A DNA stretch of 64,000 bases. It comes from Terrabacter sp. Root85. GTDB taxonomy: Bacteria; Actinomycetota; Actinomycetes; Actinomycetales; Dermatophilaceae. This document shows, piece by piece, positions 1 through 10,549 of the stretch (position 1 is its first letter; each line of letters begins with the position of its first letter). The notes under the pieces were generated by a model. That model saw only the letters and a list, made by a program, of their open reading frames with translations, ran no database searches and was not told the DNA's origin. The DNA is taken from contig NZ_LMIW01000011.1 in assembly GCF_001429185.1 (NCBI RefSeq), forward strand, positions 124,001-188,000, read 5' to 3'. The translations under genes and the position numbers were made by a program.

Positions 1-1
1 G

Positions 2-3000
2 GCCGGCCAGTCGCCTGCGTATGCCGCCGACCCCGACCCCGGGGTCGACCGCGTCGTCGCGCTCCTGGGCGGCAGCGGAGGCACGCGGAACCTCGCCGCC
101 TGGACCTCCGGGCTCGCCGGCATCGGCGCGCTCGGGAAGCCGATTCCCTTCGTGTCGGCGAGCCCCGGTGGCCTCGCCGGCGCCGATGACCTGGTCGACA
201 GGGGCGTGTCCCCGGCGCTCGCCGGCACGACGACGTGGGCCGACCTCGCGACGTCGGGCGAGTCGGTCGCCCTGCCGGGAGGTCGCACCGGGACACTCGA
301 CGTCTCCGTCGACGACCTCGCCGACGGCAAGCGCGTGCACGTCAACCTCGTCGTGACCCGCACGGCGACCCAGCAGGCGCTCACCGTCAGCTCCACGAGC
401 CCCAAGGTCGAGCTGTCCTCACCCAAGGGGGTCACGGCCACCGTCGAGGCCACGCTCTCCCTCTGGGTCGTCTGGACCGGACCGACGACCAACCGCGTCT
501 ACCTCGCCAGCGACGCGGCTCACGCGCCGCGGCTCGACGTCGACGTGACGGCGCAGCTGTCCGGCGCAGCCAAGGCCGCCGTCGGCATCCTCGGCGTCAC
601 GCTGAAGAGCACCGACTTCACCGTCAAGGCGCACGCGTACGCCCGCGTCAACGACCCGAACAACGACGGGGTCCTCGCCTTCGACGCAGCCGGTGTCGGC
701 GACGGTGAGCTCGCCGCGGACGGCTCCCTGGCCGGCCTCGTGTCGGCTGACCTCGACCCCACCGGCTCGGCCTCCGATCCCGGGACCCCGGGGTCGGTCA
801 CGGGCACCCTGTCGATCGCCGCGGACACGAGCGGCATCGCGGGCGTCAGCTTCCCGAGCAACGTCGCCGCCGACGTCACGCTGACGTGGGCGAACATCTC
901 GACCGGCACGCCGACCGTCTCGGCGCCGACCCTCGCCACCCTCGTCGGCAAGTTCCAGAACATGAGCCTGCGCGACCTCGCCGACGGCCTCGCCCAGGTC
1001 GCGGTCGCCCTGACCGGGATCCAGCAGGCGAAGTTCGACCCCGACGGCGCCGGACCGCTCCCGACGACCGGCAACCTCGACCTGCCCTTCCTGCGCGGCA
1101 CCGTGTCCGACGCCGTCAAGGCCAACCAGGTCCTCGTCGACTTCCTCAAGGCCAACGTCGTCCAGCAGCCGGACCCCGACCAGCCGTCGCCCGCGGGCTT
1201 CGACGCGACAACGGTCGGCAACCCGACCTTCGACTCCCTTCAGGACCTCATCGCCAAGCTCAAGGCGGCGGGCATCGGCCTCGACGACCTCGCATGGGAC
1301 CCGACCACGAGCAAGCTCGTCTTCCGCATGCAGATGGTCAAGACCGCGCCGAGCACCGGGGTCGCCATGGACGCCGGCAGCGCCCGCACCTCCCGGCCCT
1401 CGGCGACGTATGCCGCCACGGGCCTCACGCTCGACGACGGCTCCCAGCCGTGGCAGGCGAACCAGTGGACCGGCATGCGCGTCATGGCCGGCACGTCCGC
1501 CGGTGAGATCGCCTCGAACACGAAGAACGCGCTGACGTTCTCGGGACCCTGGATCGGTGGGCAGCCCTCTGCCGGAACGCCGTTCGTCATCGTCGGTCCC
1601 GAGGCCCAGCTCGGCGCCGTGACCTTCGGCGACCGGCTGACCGACCAGCCCGTCGCCGGTGGACCGCGCCGCGGCATCCTGCGGGCGAACTCCGCCCAGA
1701 CCTTCGCCACCGTCAAGCCGTCGTTCGCGGCGGACCTGACGCTCGTGCTCGACCTGCAGGACGCCCGCACCGGTGCGGCGTGCATCGGTTTCGAGGGCAA
1801 CACCGAGGCCTGCCCGTTCCTCCAGACGACGGGGGCGTTCAAGACCAACGTCACCTCGCTCCCGCTGGGCGCCGACCGTGTGCTCATCCGCACCGGCAGC
1901 CCGCTGCTCACGGCCGACTTCCCGATCGACACCGCGGTCGACTTCACCGCCAACGCCGGCTTCTTCCAGGTGCGCCTCAAGGGGCACCTCGCGGTGTGCA
2001 ACAGCGCCGCGCCCGCCGACTGCTCGGCACCCGGCACGGGGCACATGCTCTCGATCGGCCTCAAGCAGGCCGGGGACGCCCAGCACGACATCCGCCTGCG
2101 CCAGCTCTTCGACCAGCTCGTCACGGCGAGCCCGACCGGGCCGAGCAAGGCCGGTGACCTGCTCGACATCGACGTCAACGTCCGTGCCACCGCAGACCTC
2201 AAGGCTTCGATCCCCGACGCGGACGGCTTCCTGCCTGCCGGCACCGACGTCGGCGTCTCCGCCTCGTGGAACGACCTGACCCAGCTCACCGGGACCGACG
2301 GTCCGCAGCTGGACCTCAGCCGGCTGAGCCGGATCTTCGCGCTCGACATCAAGCCGGGCTCGCAGGCCGAGCTCTTCGCGATCGTGCTCAAGACCTTCCA
2401 GACCCTCGCCGCCCAGCTCGCCGACGCCCAGCCCGGCGGCGCGTCGGGCGTCTACAGCCGCGAGATCCCCGGCACCGGCACCTCCCTGCGCGACCTCATG
2501 CAGCGCGACTCGTCGGGTGTCGGCAGCGACGTCAACTACGGCACGAACACTCTCCAGCACGTGGGCCGCACGTTCGACGCGTCCTTCGTCGGACGCACCG
2601 TCGTGGTCGGCACCCAGGTGGCCGTCGTCGCGTCGGTCTCGGGTGACACGGTCACCCTGACCGAGAACTGGACGACCAAGCCGGCCGACGACACGGCATA
2701 CACCTTCCGCTCGCCGCTCGACGACGCCATCGACATCATGTCGGTGCACCCGCCGCAGAACATGCAGGACCTCGTCGCGTTCCTCGACGAGCGACTCGGC
2801 ACCGGCGCGCTGCACTTCCGCTACCTCGACGACGGCGGGACGCCGAGCGTCGTGCTCGACCTCGACTGGAAGCGCGACTACCAGACGAACGCGCCCCTGC
2901 GCCTCGACCTCGGCGGCGACCAGTCGCTCGTCTCGGCGGCCGCCACGGGCCAGGGCTCCGTGCACGTCAAGGGCGGCGTGGACGTCGGCCTCGTCGTGCC

Positions 3001-6000
3001 GCTCGCGCCCGGTACGGGGCCGGGCGACGCCTCCTCGCTCAAGGTCCTCGCCGACTCGAAGGTCAGCGTCGCGGCCGCGGCCAGCTTCGACGGCCGCGTC
3101 GCGGGCACCATCGGACCGCTCACCGTCTCGGCCGGCGACCCCGGCGGCGATGCCGCCAAGCAGGTGTCGCTCAAGGCCGACGTCAGCCTCGACCTGGCCG
3201 ACGCGAGCGCCACGGCCGACACCCCGGTGAGCTTCTCGACGTTCCTCTCGGGCCTCGACGTCAGCTTCAACGCCTCGAACACCCCCGTCGACTGCGGCGA
3301 GAGCCTCGCGACCCCGCTCATGGTCTGCGGCACCGTCCCGCTCTACGCGACCGTGCCGGGCAGCCCGGCAGCCTCCCTCGGCTCCATCGCGCTGCGGCTC
3401 CCGGACTCGACGAACCCCGCCGACCTGGCCACCCTGACGGGCAACCTCCCGGCCCCCGACGCCGCCAAGCAGCGCTTCGAGGTGCCCGACCTGTCCGCGG
3501 CGTTCGCGAGCGCCTTCGCCGACTTCACCCAGATCGGGCCGGGCCTCGACGGCTACCTCGAGAAGATCGAGCAGGCCATGCGCCTGGCCACCTTCGACGG
3601 CAAGCTGCCGTTCGTCGGCAAGGACCTCCAGCAGGGCGCCGACTCCATCGGCCGGCTCCGGACGGAGATCAATTCCAAGCTCGGCAACGTGCCGGCCAGC
3701 CCGGCCGAGGCCCGCACCTACGTCAACGACAAGCTCGCCGACGCGATCACCGCAGCCGGTCTGGAGAAGACGACGCTCGAGGTCAACTACGAGTGCAAGC
3801 TCAAGCTCGAGCCGACCGGCGCACCGACCCTTGCTGCCACGCCGTCCACGACAGGCTCCACCGCGTGGCGCTACGAGATCGTCGCCAGCCAGGGCAGCGG
3901 CTCCGGCACCGGCGGCGACACCGTCCCCTCGGGCGCGAGCGCCGCGGCGACGACGTCGTGGACGACCATCGGCGGCGGCAACTCGATCACGGTGTCGTGG
4001 TCGGCGGCCGCGGGTGCCACGAAGTACAAGGTGCTGCGCAGCAAGGACGGCGGCGCCTACGAGCTCGTCAAGGTCGTCGACGCGGCGTCCGGCAGCGCGC
4101 AGACCTTCACCGACGACGGCACCGCCACGGCCACGGCATACGCCCCCGTGAGCACGAAGCCCGACCGCACCGACTGCCCGACGACGAGCATCAACGGGAT
4201 CAGCCTCGCCTTCACCATCAAGGCGGGCACGGTCACCCCCGAGCAGGGCTGCGTCGCGGGCTCCGGCTGTCTCGGTGACGGCAAGAAGCTGCCCCTCGAC
4301 ATCGGCATCCCGGGCCTCGCCCTCAAGGCGGGCGACACCGACGCCATCAGCTACGGCGTCGGCCTCCAGCTGCACCTCAAGGCCGGTGTCAACACGACCA
4401 AGGGCTTCGTCATCTACACGCACGACGCCTGGCAGGACGGGGCGGCCGCGCCCGAGTTCGGCCTCGGCGCGCGCTTCGACATGCCTGCGTCGATGAAGGC
4501 CCAGCTCGCGTTCCTCGACATCGACGTCACGAAGAACGGCACCGCGCCGCTCTTCGCCGGCGCCTTCCTCGTCGACCTCACGTCGCGCGACACGACCGAG
4601 TCCGACGGCTCGGTCCTGACGGTCGCCGACATCGGGGACGGGGACGCGTCGTCGCTCTTCGGCATCTCGCTCACGGCGAAGGTCAAGGCCGACTGGATCG
4701 TCAAGGCGTCGGTCGACTCGGTGCTTCCCGGTGTCCAGGCGAACTTCGTCATGGGCTGGGAGTTCACGAACCAGGACCTCAAGCACCTCGGCGCACCGTC
4801 CATCGAGTTCAAGGACGTCGCCATCGACGCCGGTGGCTTCCTGTCCAACCTGCTCGGGCCGGTGCTCAAGAAGGTCAAGTCCGTGACGGGCCCGCTCCAG
4901 CCGGTGCTCGACACGCTCTACGCCCCGATCCCCGTCCTGTCCGACCTCAGCCGGATGGCAGGTGGCGGCGACGTCAGCCTCATGACGCTGGCCAAGACCT
5001 TCAACACCCTGGCCGGCGGCCCGAAGCTCGACTTCGTCGACAAGATCGCCGCACTCACCACGCTCATCAACAACCTGCCCGACTGCGGCGGTGGGGGGCC
5101 GTCGTGCCTCATCCCGATCGGCAGCTTCACCGTGAGCGGTGACAAGGCCCTCGACACCGACGTGTCCCCGACGAGCAGCCTCGCGCCGGGCACCGCGGGT
5201 TCGCTCATCAAGACGGCCAGCGCGGCCAGCCCGGACACCGTGAAGTCCGCCCTCAACACCAAGGGCGGCAAGGGCAACGTCTTCGGTGCCGGCGGCGCCG
5301 CCGGCAGCGCCAGCAAGTCGGGCTTCACCTTCCCGATCCTCGACAACCCGTCGTCGGTCTTCAGCCTGCTCATGGGCAGCGACGTCTCGCTCGTCGAGTT
5401 CGACAGCGGCCCGCTGACCCTCGGCTTCACGTGGCGCCAGTCGTTCGGACCGGTCTACGCCCCGCCGCCCGTCATGGTGACGCTGTCGGGGTCCGCCTCG
5501 GTGACCTTGCGCTTCATGGCCGGCCTCGACACCGCCGGCATCAGGTATGCCGTCGAGGCTGCCCAGCAGGGAGCCGCGGTCAACCCCGTCAAGCTCCTCG
5601 ACGGCCTCTACTTCAAGACGACGGACTCCGAGGGGCGGCCGGTGCCGGTCGTCCAGCTCGACGGCGAGATCGCTGCGGGCGCCGCGGTCACGGCCGTCAT
5701 CATCACCGTCGGCATCGAGGGTGGGCTGCACCTGACCATCGGCTTCCACTGGAACGACCCGAACAACGACGGGAAGTTCCGGGTCAGCGAGTTCCTCCAC
5801 GCCGCGGTCAACAACCCGCTCTGCCTCTTCACGACCACGGGCCGGCTCAGCCTCTTCCTGCGCCTCTACGTGACCCTCGGGTTCTCGCCGTTCAGCGTGT
5901 CCTTCTCGATCAACCTCGCGGACATCACGCTGCTCGACTTCACGGCCCAACCCAACTGCACCCCACCCCCACCCAGACTCGGCGGCACCTCGGACGGCAC

Positions 6001-9000
6001 GCTCGCCGTCTTCGCGGGACGTTTCGGCACCGACGCCCAGCGCGGTGAGCCCTGGGGCAACACGAGCGAGACCGAGGCGGACGTCGTCAAGGTGACGGCC
6101 CTGCACTTCGCCCAGACGGCCGCCGACCCGGACGGCACCGACGCGGGCTTCGACGGCTTCGCGATCCAGATGCTCGGTGAGCGCCGTGAGTACCTCGACC
6201 CGACGCTGAAGCGCGTCGTCGTCGACGGCCGCGGCTCGTCGACGCCCCTCGTCGTCAGCTTCGTGGGTGACGGCAAGAAGGACTCCGACCCGTCGTCGGC
6301 GGGCGGCGCGGGAGACCTGAGGTCCTTCGACAAGGACGCCATCGTCTTCGGCACCCCCGGCAACGACCAGATCCAGACCGGCACGGGCAGCTCCTGGGTC
6401 GACGGCGGCGACGGGGACGACCGCATCGTCACCGCCGACGCCGTGGGCCAGGTGGCCCGCGTCGCCGGCGGGGTCGGCGCCGACGCCATCACGACCGGAC
6501 AGGGCGACGACTTCGTCACCGGCGACGGCAGCCTGCCCTCGCCCCCGAAGTCCTTCTCGGCGACGCTCAACGGCGTCGACGACGCCAACTGGCCGGGCAA
6601 GACGCCCATCACTCTCGGCGACCTCGTCGACCCGGCCCAGCTGAGCGTCGACCCGACGACCCGCGCCCAGGCCACGGGCGGCGCCGACACCATCAGCGTG
6701 GGCCTGGGCCGCAACCGTGTCGACGCCGGTCCCGGCGACGACAAGGTGGGCGTCGCGGCCGACCGGCCGGACGGCTCCGGATCCACCATCCGCTCGAAGG
6801 GCAACGTCCTCGTCGGCGGTCTCGGCAGCGACGCGGTCACCGGCGGCACCGGACCCGACACGATCTACGCGTCGTCGGAGCAGACCTTCGGCGTCGACGC
6901 GGCCGGCCCGGCCGACACGCTCACGACGCCGTCCGGCCAACCGACGGTGCCGAACATCGTCGAGACCGGATCCGGTGACGACGTCGTCTACGGCAGCCGC
7001 GAGCAGGACGTCGTCACGAGCCACTCGGCGCCGTCCGAGCACGCGCGCATCCTCGGCGGCGGGGGCGAGGACGCCCTCGTCGGCGGCTACGGCTCCGACG
7101 CGATCTACGGCGGACCGGGCGACGACTACGTCGTCGCCGAGCCCAGCCGCGTCGGTGGACTCGGGGCCACCGAGACGATCGAGGGGGTCACCTTCGGGCA
7201 CACCCGCCTCGTCGAGCACCAGGCCCTGCCGACCGGCACGGCGCCCTCTCCCAAGACGCTCGTCGGTGGCCGCGGCAGCGACCACGTCCTCGGCGGCGAC
7301 GGGCCGTCCACGATCTTCGGCGACACCCTGCGTGACGCCGCGACCGTGGCAGCCGCCGCGGACGAGACCTGTCGCGCAGGCTCGCCCGTCGCGTCCGACC
7401 CGGTGCCGGAAGGCACGTCGGGTGGCAGCGACCCGAGCACCGACGACGGTGCCGACCTCATCACCGGTGGCGCCGGCGTCGACACCATCTCCGCCGGGGG
7501 TGCGGCCGACCGGGTCGACGCCCGCGGTGGCGACGACCTCGTCTGCGGCCAGCAGGGTGACGACGTCCTCTTCGGCGGCGACGGCGCCGACCGCGCCTGG
7601 GGCGGCACCGGCCAGGACCGCGGCTACGGCGGACAGGGCCTCGACCTGCTCTTCGGCAACGCCGGGGCCGACGTCCTCTACGGCCAGGAGGCCGCGGACG
7701 TCATCGAGGGCAACGACGGCGCCGACTGGGCCAGCGGCGGCGACGGCGACGACCTCGTCTACGGCGGCACGCGGGCCGCGGGCCGCACCGACACGGACCC
7801 GACCGACGCCGGCGACGTGCTCTCGGGCGACACCGGTCGCGACATCCTCATCGGTGACAACGGCACCGTGGACGACCCGTCGTCGTCTGCAGACGCGCCC
7901 GCCGTCCCGTTCGACCTCGCCGGGACCTCTCCCGACGCCGGTCGCGGCGACCAGCTCTTCGGCGGCGCCGGCGACGACACGGCATACGGCGGGCTCGGCG
8001 ACGACCGCGTCAACGGCGGCGACGACGCGGACCACCTCGAGGGCAACAACGGCTCCGACCTCGTCCACGGTGACCGGGGCGAGGACGAGGTCGTCGGTGG
8101 CTCGTTCCAGCAGGCGACCGCCGGCGTCGGGCGACCGGACTCCGGTGACGTGCTCTTCGGCGACGCCGGCCCCGACATCGTCGCCGGTGACAACGCCGTC
8201 GTGACCTCCGGGGTCAGCGCGGCCGACTCGACGCCGATCACGCGCATGCGCGGCTTCGCGACCACGCACCGGATCACGCTGCTCGACCTCGGCGTCGGCC
8301 CGGTCCTCGCCAACTCGGGGGCGGACCAGGTCTTCGGCGGTGACGACGCGGACGTCGTGCTCGGTCAGCGTGGCACCGACCGCCTCAAGGGCGACGCGGG
8401 CGACGACTACGTCGAGGGTGGGCCCGAGGTCGACTGGGTCGAGGGCGACCTCGGCGACGACGACCTCGTCGGCGGCAGCTCGACGCCTGCGGGCGGCTCC
8501 GGTGACACGACGTCCGGCCAGCCCGACACCGACGACGCCGTCTTCGGCGGTCCTGGCGACGACGTCGTCCTCGGCGACAACGGTCAGGTGCTGCGCCCGG
8601 TCGCGGGCCAGGCACCCACCTCGGTGACGGTCCGTCTCGGGAGCACGCCGGGCGCGGCGATGACGTCCCGTGTCATCGAGCCGTACGACCGGTCGGTGGG
8701 TTCGGGCTTCCTCACGACGCCGTCCGCGACGCTCTACGGCTTCGACCGCCTTTCCGGCGGCGACGGCGTCGACGTGCTCGAGGGACAGGACGGCAACGAC
8801 GTCATCACCGGTGACGCCGGCGCCGACCACGTGCAGGGCAACGGGGGAGCCGACGCGCTCTTCGGTGACCTGCCGTTCGGCACGGCCTCGGCGCACGGCA
8901 CCGCGGCGACGGCACTGAGCGCCGCCTGGCCCGGGTCGGCCAGCCCGGTGGGGCTGCTCCGGGGCCTGAGCACCGATGCGGGTCAGGACGACATCGTCGG

Positions 9001-10465
9001 CGGCACCCCGACTCCGGGCTTCCGCGACGGCGCCGACGTCATCGAGGGCAACGGCGGCGACGACGTCGTCCTCGGCGACAACGGCTCGCTCCTGCGCACG
9101 CTCGTCGGCGCAGCGGGCACTCGCTCCGAGAAGGCGTATGCCGACCGCTACCCGGACGGTCCGCTCCCGGCCGACGCGACCGTGTCGCGCACGCACGACC
9201 CGGCGCTGCCCGGGCCGAGCACCCGTTTCTGCTCCACGGCGCAGGCGACGTGCGAGGTGGTCGGGGCCTCCGGTGCCGACGTCATCTGGGGTGACGACGG
9301 CAACGACGGCATCTGGGGCCAGGACGGCGACGACACCGTGTCCGGTGGCGCCGGCGACGACGACCTCTACGGTGAGCTCGGCAACGACCGCCTCACGGGA
9401 GACAGCGGTCGCGACGCCATCGTCGGCGACCGCGGCGGCATCGTGAACCAGTACCTCAGCGCCGGCGACAGCCCGGCGGCGTTCACGAGCTCGCTCAACA
9501 GCCCGCCCAAGGAGAGCTTCACCGGCTTCGCGCGGACGGCGTACGACCGGCGCGTCGACCTGCTCCACGACGTCGACGGCGACCAGTGGATCGGCTCGTC
9601 GACCGACGCGTCGATGCCGCACAACGGCATGGACGAGGGCGGGCGCGACCTCATCCGGGGCGGCACCGACGACGACACCATCCACGCCGGCTACGGCGAC
9701 GACGTCGCCAACGGCGACAGCGGCGGTGACGACGTCTTCGGTGACGACGGCGAGGACGTGCTGTGGGGCGGCCAGGGCTGCGACGCAGGGCTCGACGGCA
9801 ACACGCCTGACTGCCGCACGAACGGCGCCTTCGACCCGTCGTCACGCGGCACGGGTGACCGGTTCGTCGACCACCTCTTCGGCGGGGCGGGCGAGTCCGA
9901 CCCGACGAAGCAGGACGTCCTCGGCTCCGACCTGCTCGACCTCTGGCCGCGCGGCAGCTACACGCCGGGCACCGGGTGCACGCTCGGTGACTGGCCGCTG
10001 ACGTCGGGCACGAAGAAGGTCGTCACGACGGTCGACCCGTGCCTGTGGTTCGAGATGACCGGGACCGACGACGCCGACCCCGCGAACAACAACCACCACC
10101 AGGGGACCGACTGGATCTACGGCGGCTGGGACCGCGACGTCATGCAGGCCGACGTGACGGCCAACGGCCCGAACGCCGGTGACCGGCTCATCGACTGGAA
10201 CGGCGCCTACAACCTGTTCTCGCACTGCAACTCGGCCTACGGCGGCTTCAACGACGTGCGTCAGCACTCGCCGGCGATGCAGGACTTCCTGCAGCAGCTG
10301 GCGTGGGCGACGAGCGCCGGACGGTCCGCCACCGACGTCACGACGGCGGGGACGTCGGCCTTCCGCGAGCTCGCGCTCGTCCACCCGGGCGAGACGGAGC
10401 ACGGGGCGGGGGCGGCCTACCCGGGCACGCCTGGCCACTTCGACGAGGCGGCCTGCCAGAACTGA
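2..10465 (+). CDS. Giant secreted RTX-repeat calcium-binding protein, 5' end missing
   Basis: The reading frame is open from base 2 and has no convincing start, so the gene begins upstream; about 3487 residues are visible. Numbering from the first visible codon, residues about 2117-3250 are packed with hemolysin-type nonapeptides (GGxGxDxLx, for example GGDGDD, GNAGADVLYG, GGAGDD), the RTX calcium-binding roll. Two EF-hand-like DPNNDG loops lie near residues 218 and 1919, and a fibronectin-III-like stretch near 1320-1380. The N-terminal two thirds are Ala/Asp/Thr-rich and not recognised. The last 230 residues carry Cys, Trp and His-rich segments (GDRLIDWNGAYN, SHCNSAYGGFNDVRQHSP) and no RTX repeats. 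Such proteins are exported and fold on external calcium; adhesin or surface-layer-like use is inference. No type I secretion genes are adjacent. Confidence 0.88.
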   Translation, partial: AGQSPAYAADPDPGVDRVVALLGGSGGTRNLAAWTSGLAGIGALGKPIPFVSASPGGLAGADDLVDRGVSPALAGTTTWADLATSGESVALPGGRTGTLDVSVDDLADGKRVHVNLVVTRTATQQALTVSSTSPKVELSSPKGVTATVEATLSLWVVWTGPTTNRVYLASDAAHAPRLDVDVTAQLSGAAKAAVGILGVTLKSTDFTVKAHAYARVNDPNNDGVLAFDAAGVGDGELAADGSLAGLVSADLDPTGSASDPGTPGSVTGTLSIAADTSGIAGVSFPSNVAADVTLTWANISTGTPTVSAPTLATLVGKFQNMSLRDLADGLAQVAVALTGIQQAKFDPDGAGPLPTTGNLDLPFLRGTVSDAVKANQVLVDFLKANVVQQPDPDQPSPAGFDATTVGNPTFDSLQDLIAKLKAAGIGLDDLAWDPTTSKLVFRMQMVKTAPSTGVAMDAGSARTSRPSATYAATGLTLDDGSQPWQANQWTGMRVMAGTSAGEIASNTKNALTFSGPWIGGQPSAGTPFVIVGPEAQLGAVTFGDRLTDQPVAGGPRRGILRANSAQTFATVKPSFAADLTLVLDLQDARTGAACIGFEGNTEACPFLQTTGAFKTNVTSLPLGADRVLIRTGSPLLTADFPIDTAVDFTANAGFFQVRLKGHLAVCNSAAPADCSAPGTGHMLSIGLKQAGDAQHDIRLRQLFDQLVTASPTGPSKAGDLLDIDVNVRATADLKASIPDADGFLPAGTDVGVSASWNDLTQLTGTDGPQLDLSRLSRIFALDIKPGSQAELFAIVLKTFQTLAAQLADAQPGGASGVYSREIPGTGTSLRDLMQRDSSGVGSDVNYGTNTLQHVGRTFDASFVGRTVVVGTQVAVVASVSGDTVTLTENWTTKPADDTAYTFRSPLDDAIDIMSVHPPQNMQDLVAFLDERLGTGALHFRYLDDGGTPSVVLDLDWKRDYQTNAPLRLDLGGDQSLVSAAATGQGSVHVKGGVDVGLVVPLAPGTGPGDASSLKVLADSKVSVAAAASFDGRVAGTIGPLTVSAGDPGGDAAKQVSLKADVSLDLADASATADTPVSFSTFLSGLDVSFNASNTPVDCGESLATPLMVCGTVPLYATVPGSPAASLGSIALRLPDSTNPADLATLTGNLPAPDAAKQRFEVPDLSAAFASAFADFTQIGPGLDGYLEKIEQAMRLATFDGKLPFVGKDLQQGADSIGRLRTEINSKLGNVPASPAEARTYVNDKLADAITAAGLEKTTLEVNYECKLKLEPTGAPTLAATPSTTGSTAWRYEIVASQGSGSGTGGDTVPSGASAAATTSWTTIGGGNSITVSWSAAAGATKYKVLRSKDGGAYELVKVVDAASGSAQTFTDDGTATATAYAPVSTKPDRTDCPTTSINGISLAFTIKAGTVTPEQGCVAGSGCLGDGKKLPLDIGIPGLALKAGDTDAISYGVGLQLHLKAGVNTTKGFVIYTHDAWQDGAAAPEFGLGARFDMPASMKAQLAFLDIDVTKNGTAPLFAGAFLVDLTSRDTTESDGSVLTVADIGDGDASSLFGISLTAKVKADWIVKASVDSVLPGVQANFVMGWEFTNQDLKHLGAPSIEFKDVAIDAGGFLSNLLGPVLKKVKSVTGPLQPVLDTLYAPIPVLSDLSRMAGGGDVSLMTLAKTFNTLAGGPKLDFVDKIAALTTLINNLPDCGGGGPSCLIPIGSFTVSGDKALDTDVSPTSSLAPGTAGSLIKTASAASPDTVKSALNTKGGKGNVFGAGGAAGSASKSGFTFPILDNPSSVFSLLMGSDVSLVEFDSGPLTLGFTWRQSFGPVYAPPPVMVTLSGSASVTLRFMAGLDTAGIRYAVEAAQQGAAVNPVKLLDGLYFKTTDSEGRPVPVVQLDGEIAAGAAVTAVIITVGIEGGLHLTIGFHWNDPNNDGKFRVSEFLHAAVNNPLCLFTTTGRLSLFLRLYVTLGFSPFSVSFSINLADITLLDFTAQPNCTPPPPRLGGTSDGTLAVFAGRFGTDAQRGEPWGNTSETEADVVKVTALHFAQTAADPDGTDAGFDGFAIQMLGERREYLDPTLKRVVVDGRGSSTPLVVSFVGDGKKDSDPSSAGGAGDLRSFDKDAIVFGTPGNDQIQTGTGSSWVDGGDGDDRIVTADAVGQVARVAGGVGADAITTGQGDDFVTGDGSLPSPPKSFSATLNGVDDANWPGKTPITLGDLVDPAQLSVDPTTRAQATGGADTISVGLGRNRVDAGPGDDKVGVAADRPDGSGSTIRSKGNVLVGGLGSDAVTGGTGPDTIYASSEQTFGVDAAGPADTLTTPSGQPTVPNIVETGSGDDVVYGSREQDVVTSHSAPSEHARILGGGGEDALVGGYGSDAIYGGPGDDYVVAEPSRVGGLGATETIEGVTFGHTRLVEHQALPTGTAPSPKTLVGGRGSDHVLGGDGPSTIFGDTLRDAATVAAAADETCRAGSPVASDPVPEGTSGGSDPSTDDGADLITGGAGVDTISAGGAADRVDARGGDDLVCGQQGDDVLFGGDGADRAWGGTGQDRGYGGQGLDLLFGNAGADVLYGQEAADVIEGNDGADWASGGDGDDLVYGGTRAAGRTDTDPTDAGDVLSGDTGRDILIGDNGTVDDPSSSADAPAVPFDLAGTSPDAGRGDQLFGGAGDDTAYGGLGDDRVNGGDDADHLEGNNGSDLVHGDRGEDEVVGGSFQQATAGVGRPDSGDVLFGDAGPDIVAGDNAVVTSGVSAADSTPITRMRGFATTHRITLLDLGVGPVLANSGADQVFGGDDADVVLGQRGTDRLKGDAGDDYVEGGPEVDWVEGDLGDDDLVGGSSTPAGGSGDTTSGQPDTDDAVFGGPGDDVVLGDNGQVLRPVAGQAPTSVTVRLGSTPGAAMTSRVIEPYDRSVGSGFLTTPSATLYGFDRLSGGDGVDVLEGQDGNDVITGDAGADHVQGNGGADALFGDLPFGTASAHGTAATALSAAWPGSASPVGLLRGLSTDAGQDDIVGGTPTPGFRDGADVIEGNGGDDVVLGDNGSLLRTLVGAAGTRSEKAYADRYPDGPLPADATVSRTHDPALPGPSTRFCSTAQATCEVVGASGADVIWGDDGNDGIWGQDGDDTVSGGAGDDDLYGELGNDRLTGDSGRDAIVGDRGGIVNQYLSAGDSPAAFTSSLNSPPKESFTGFARTAYDRRVDLLHDVDGDQWIGSSTDASMPHNGMDEGGRDLIRGGTDDDTIHAGYGDDVANGDSGGDDVFGDDGEDVLWGGQGCDAGLDGNTPDCRTNGAFDPSSRGTGDRFVDHLFGGAGESDPTKQDVLGSDLLDLWPRGSYTPGTGCTLGDWPLTSGTKKVVTTVDPCLWFEMTGTDDADPANNNHHQGTDWIYGGWDRDVMQADVTANGPNAGDRLIDWNGAYNLFSHCNSAYGGFNDVRQHSPAMQDFLQQLAWATSAGRSATDVTTAGTSAFRELALVHPGETEHGAGAAYPGTPGHFDEAACQN

Positions 10466-10493
10466 GCCTCGCTCGACGACTCCGAAAAAGGTT

Positions 10494-10528
10494 GCGGCGG
10501 TGCGGGATCCGAGATCCCACAGCGCCGC
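10494..10528. terminator. Bidirectional hairpin terminator between convergent genes
   Basis: Imperfect 16-bp stem: GCGGCG (10494-10499) pairs with 10523-10528 and GGGATC (10504-10509) with 10513-10518, with two mismatches between. It lies between the stop of the RTX gene and the stop of msrA on the other strand. An A-run sits just before it on the plus strand, giving a T-run for the minus-strand transcript. Confidence 0.6.
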
Positions 10529-10549
10529 AGCCGGGTGCGTCGAGAGCCG

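Noticed and set aside
419-9685. A 3,088-codon open frame on the minus strand opposite the RTX gene
   Set aside because: Codon structure of a GC-rich Asp/Gly/Val gene keeps the antisense frame open. The translation is Arg/Val/Glu/Gly-biased with no family motif, and the plus-strand frame has clear RTX repeats.
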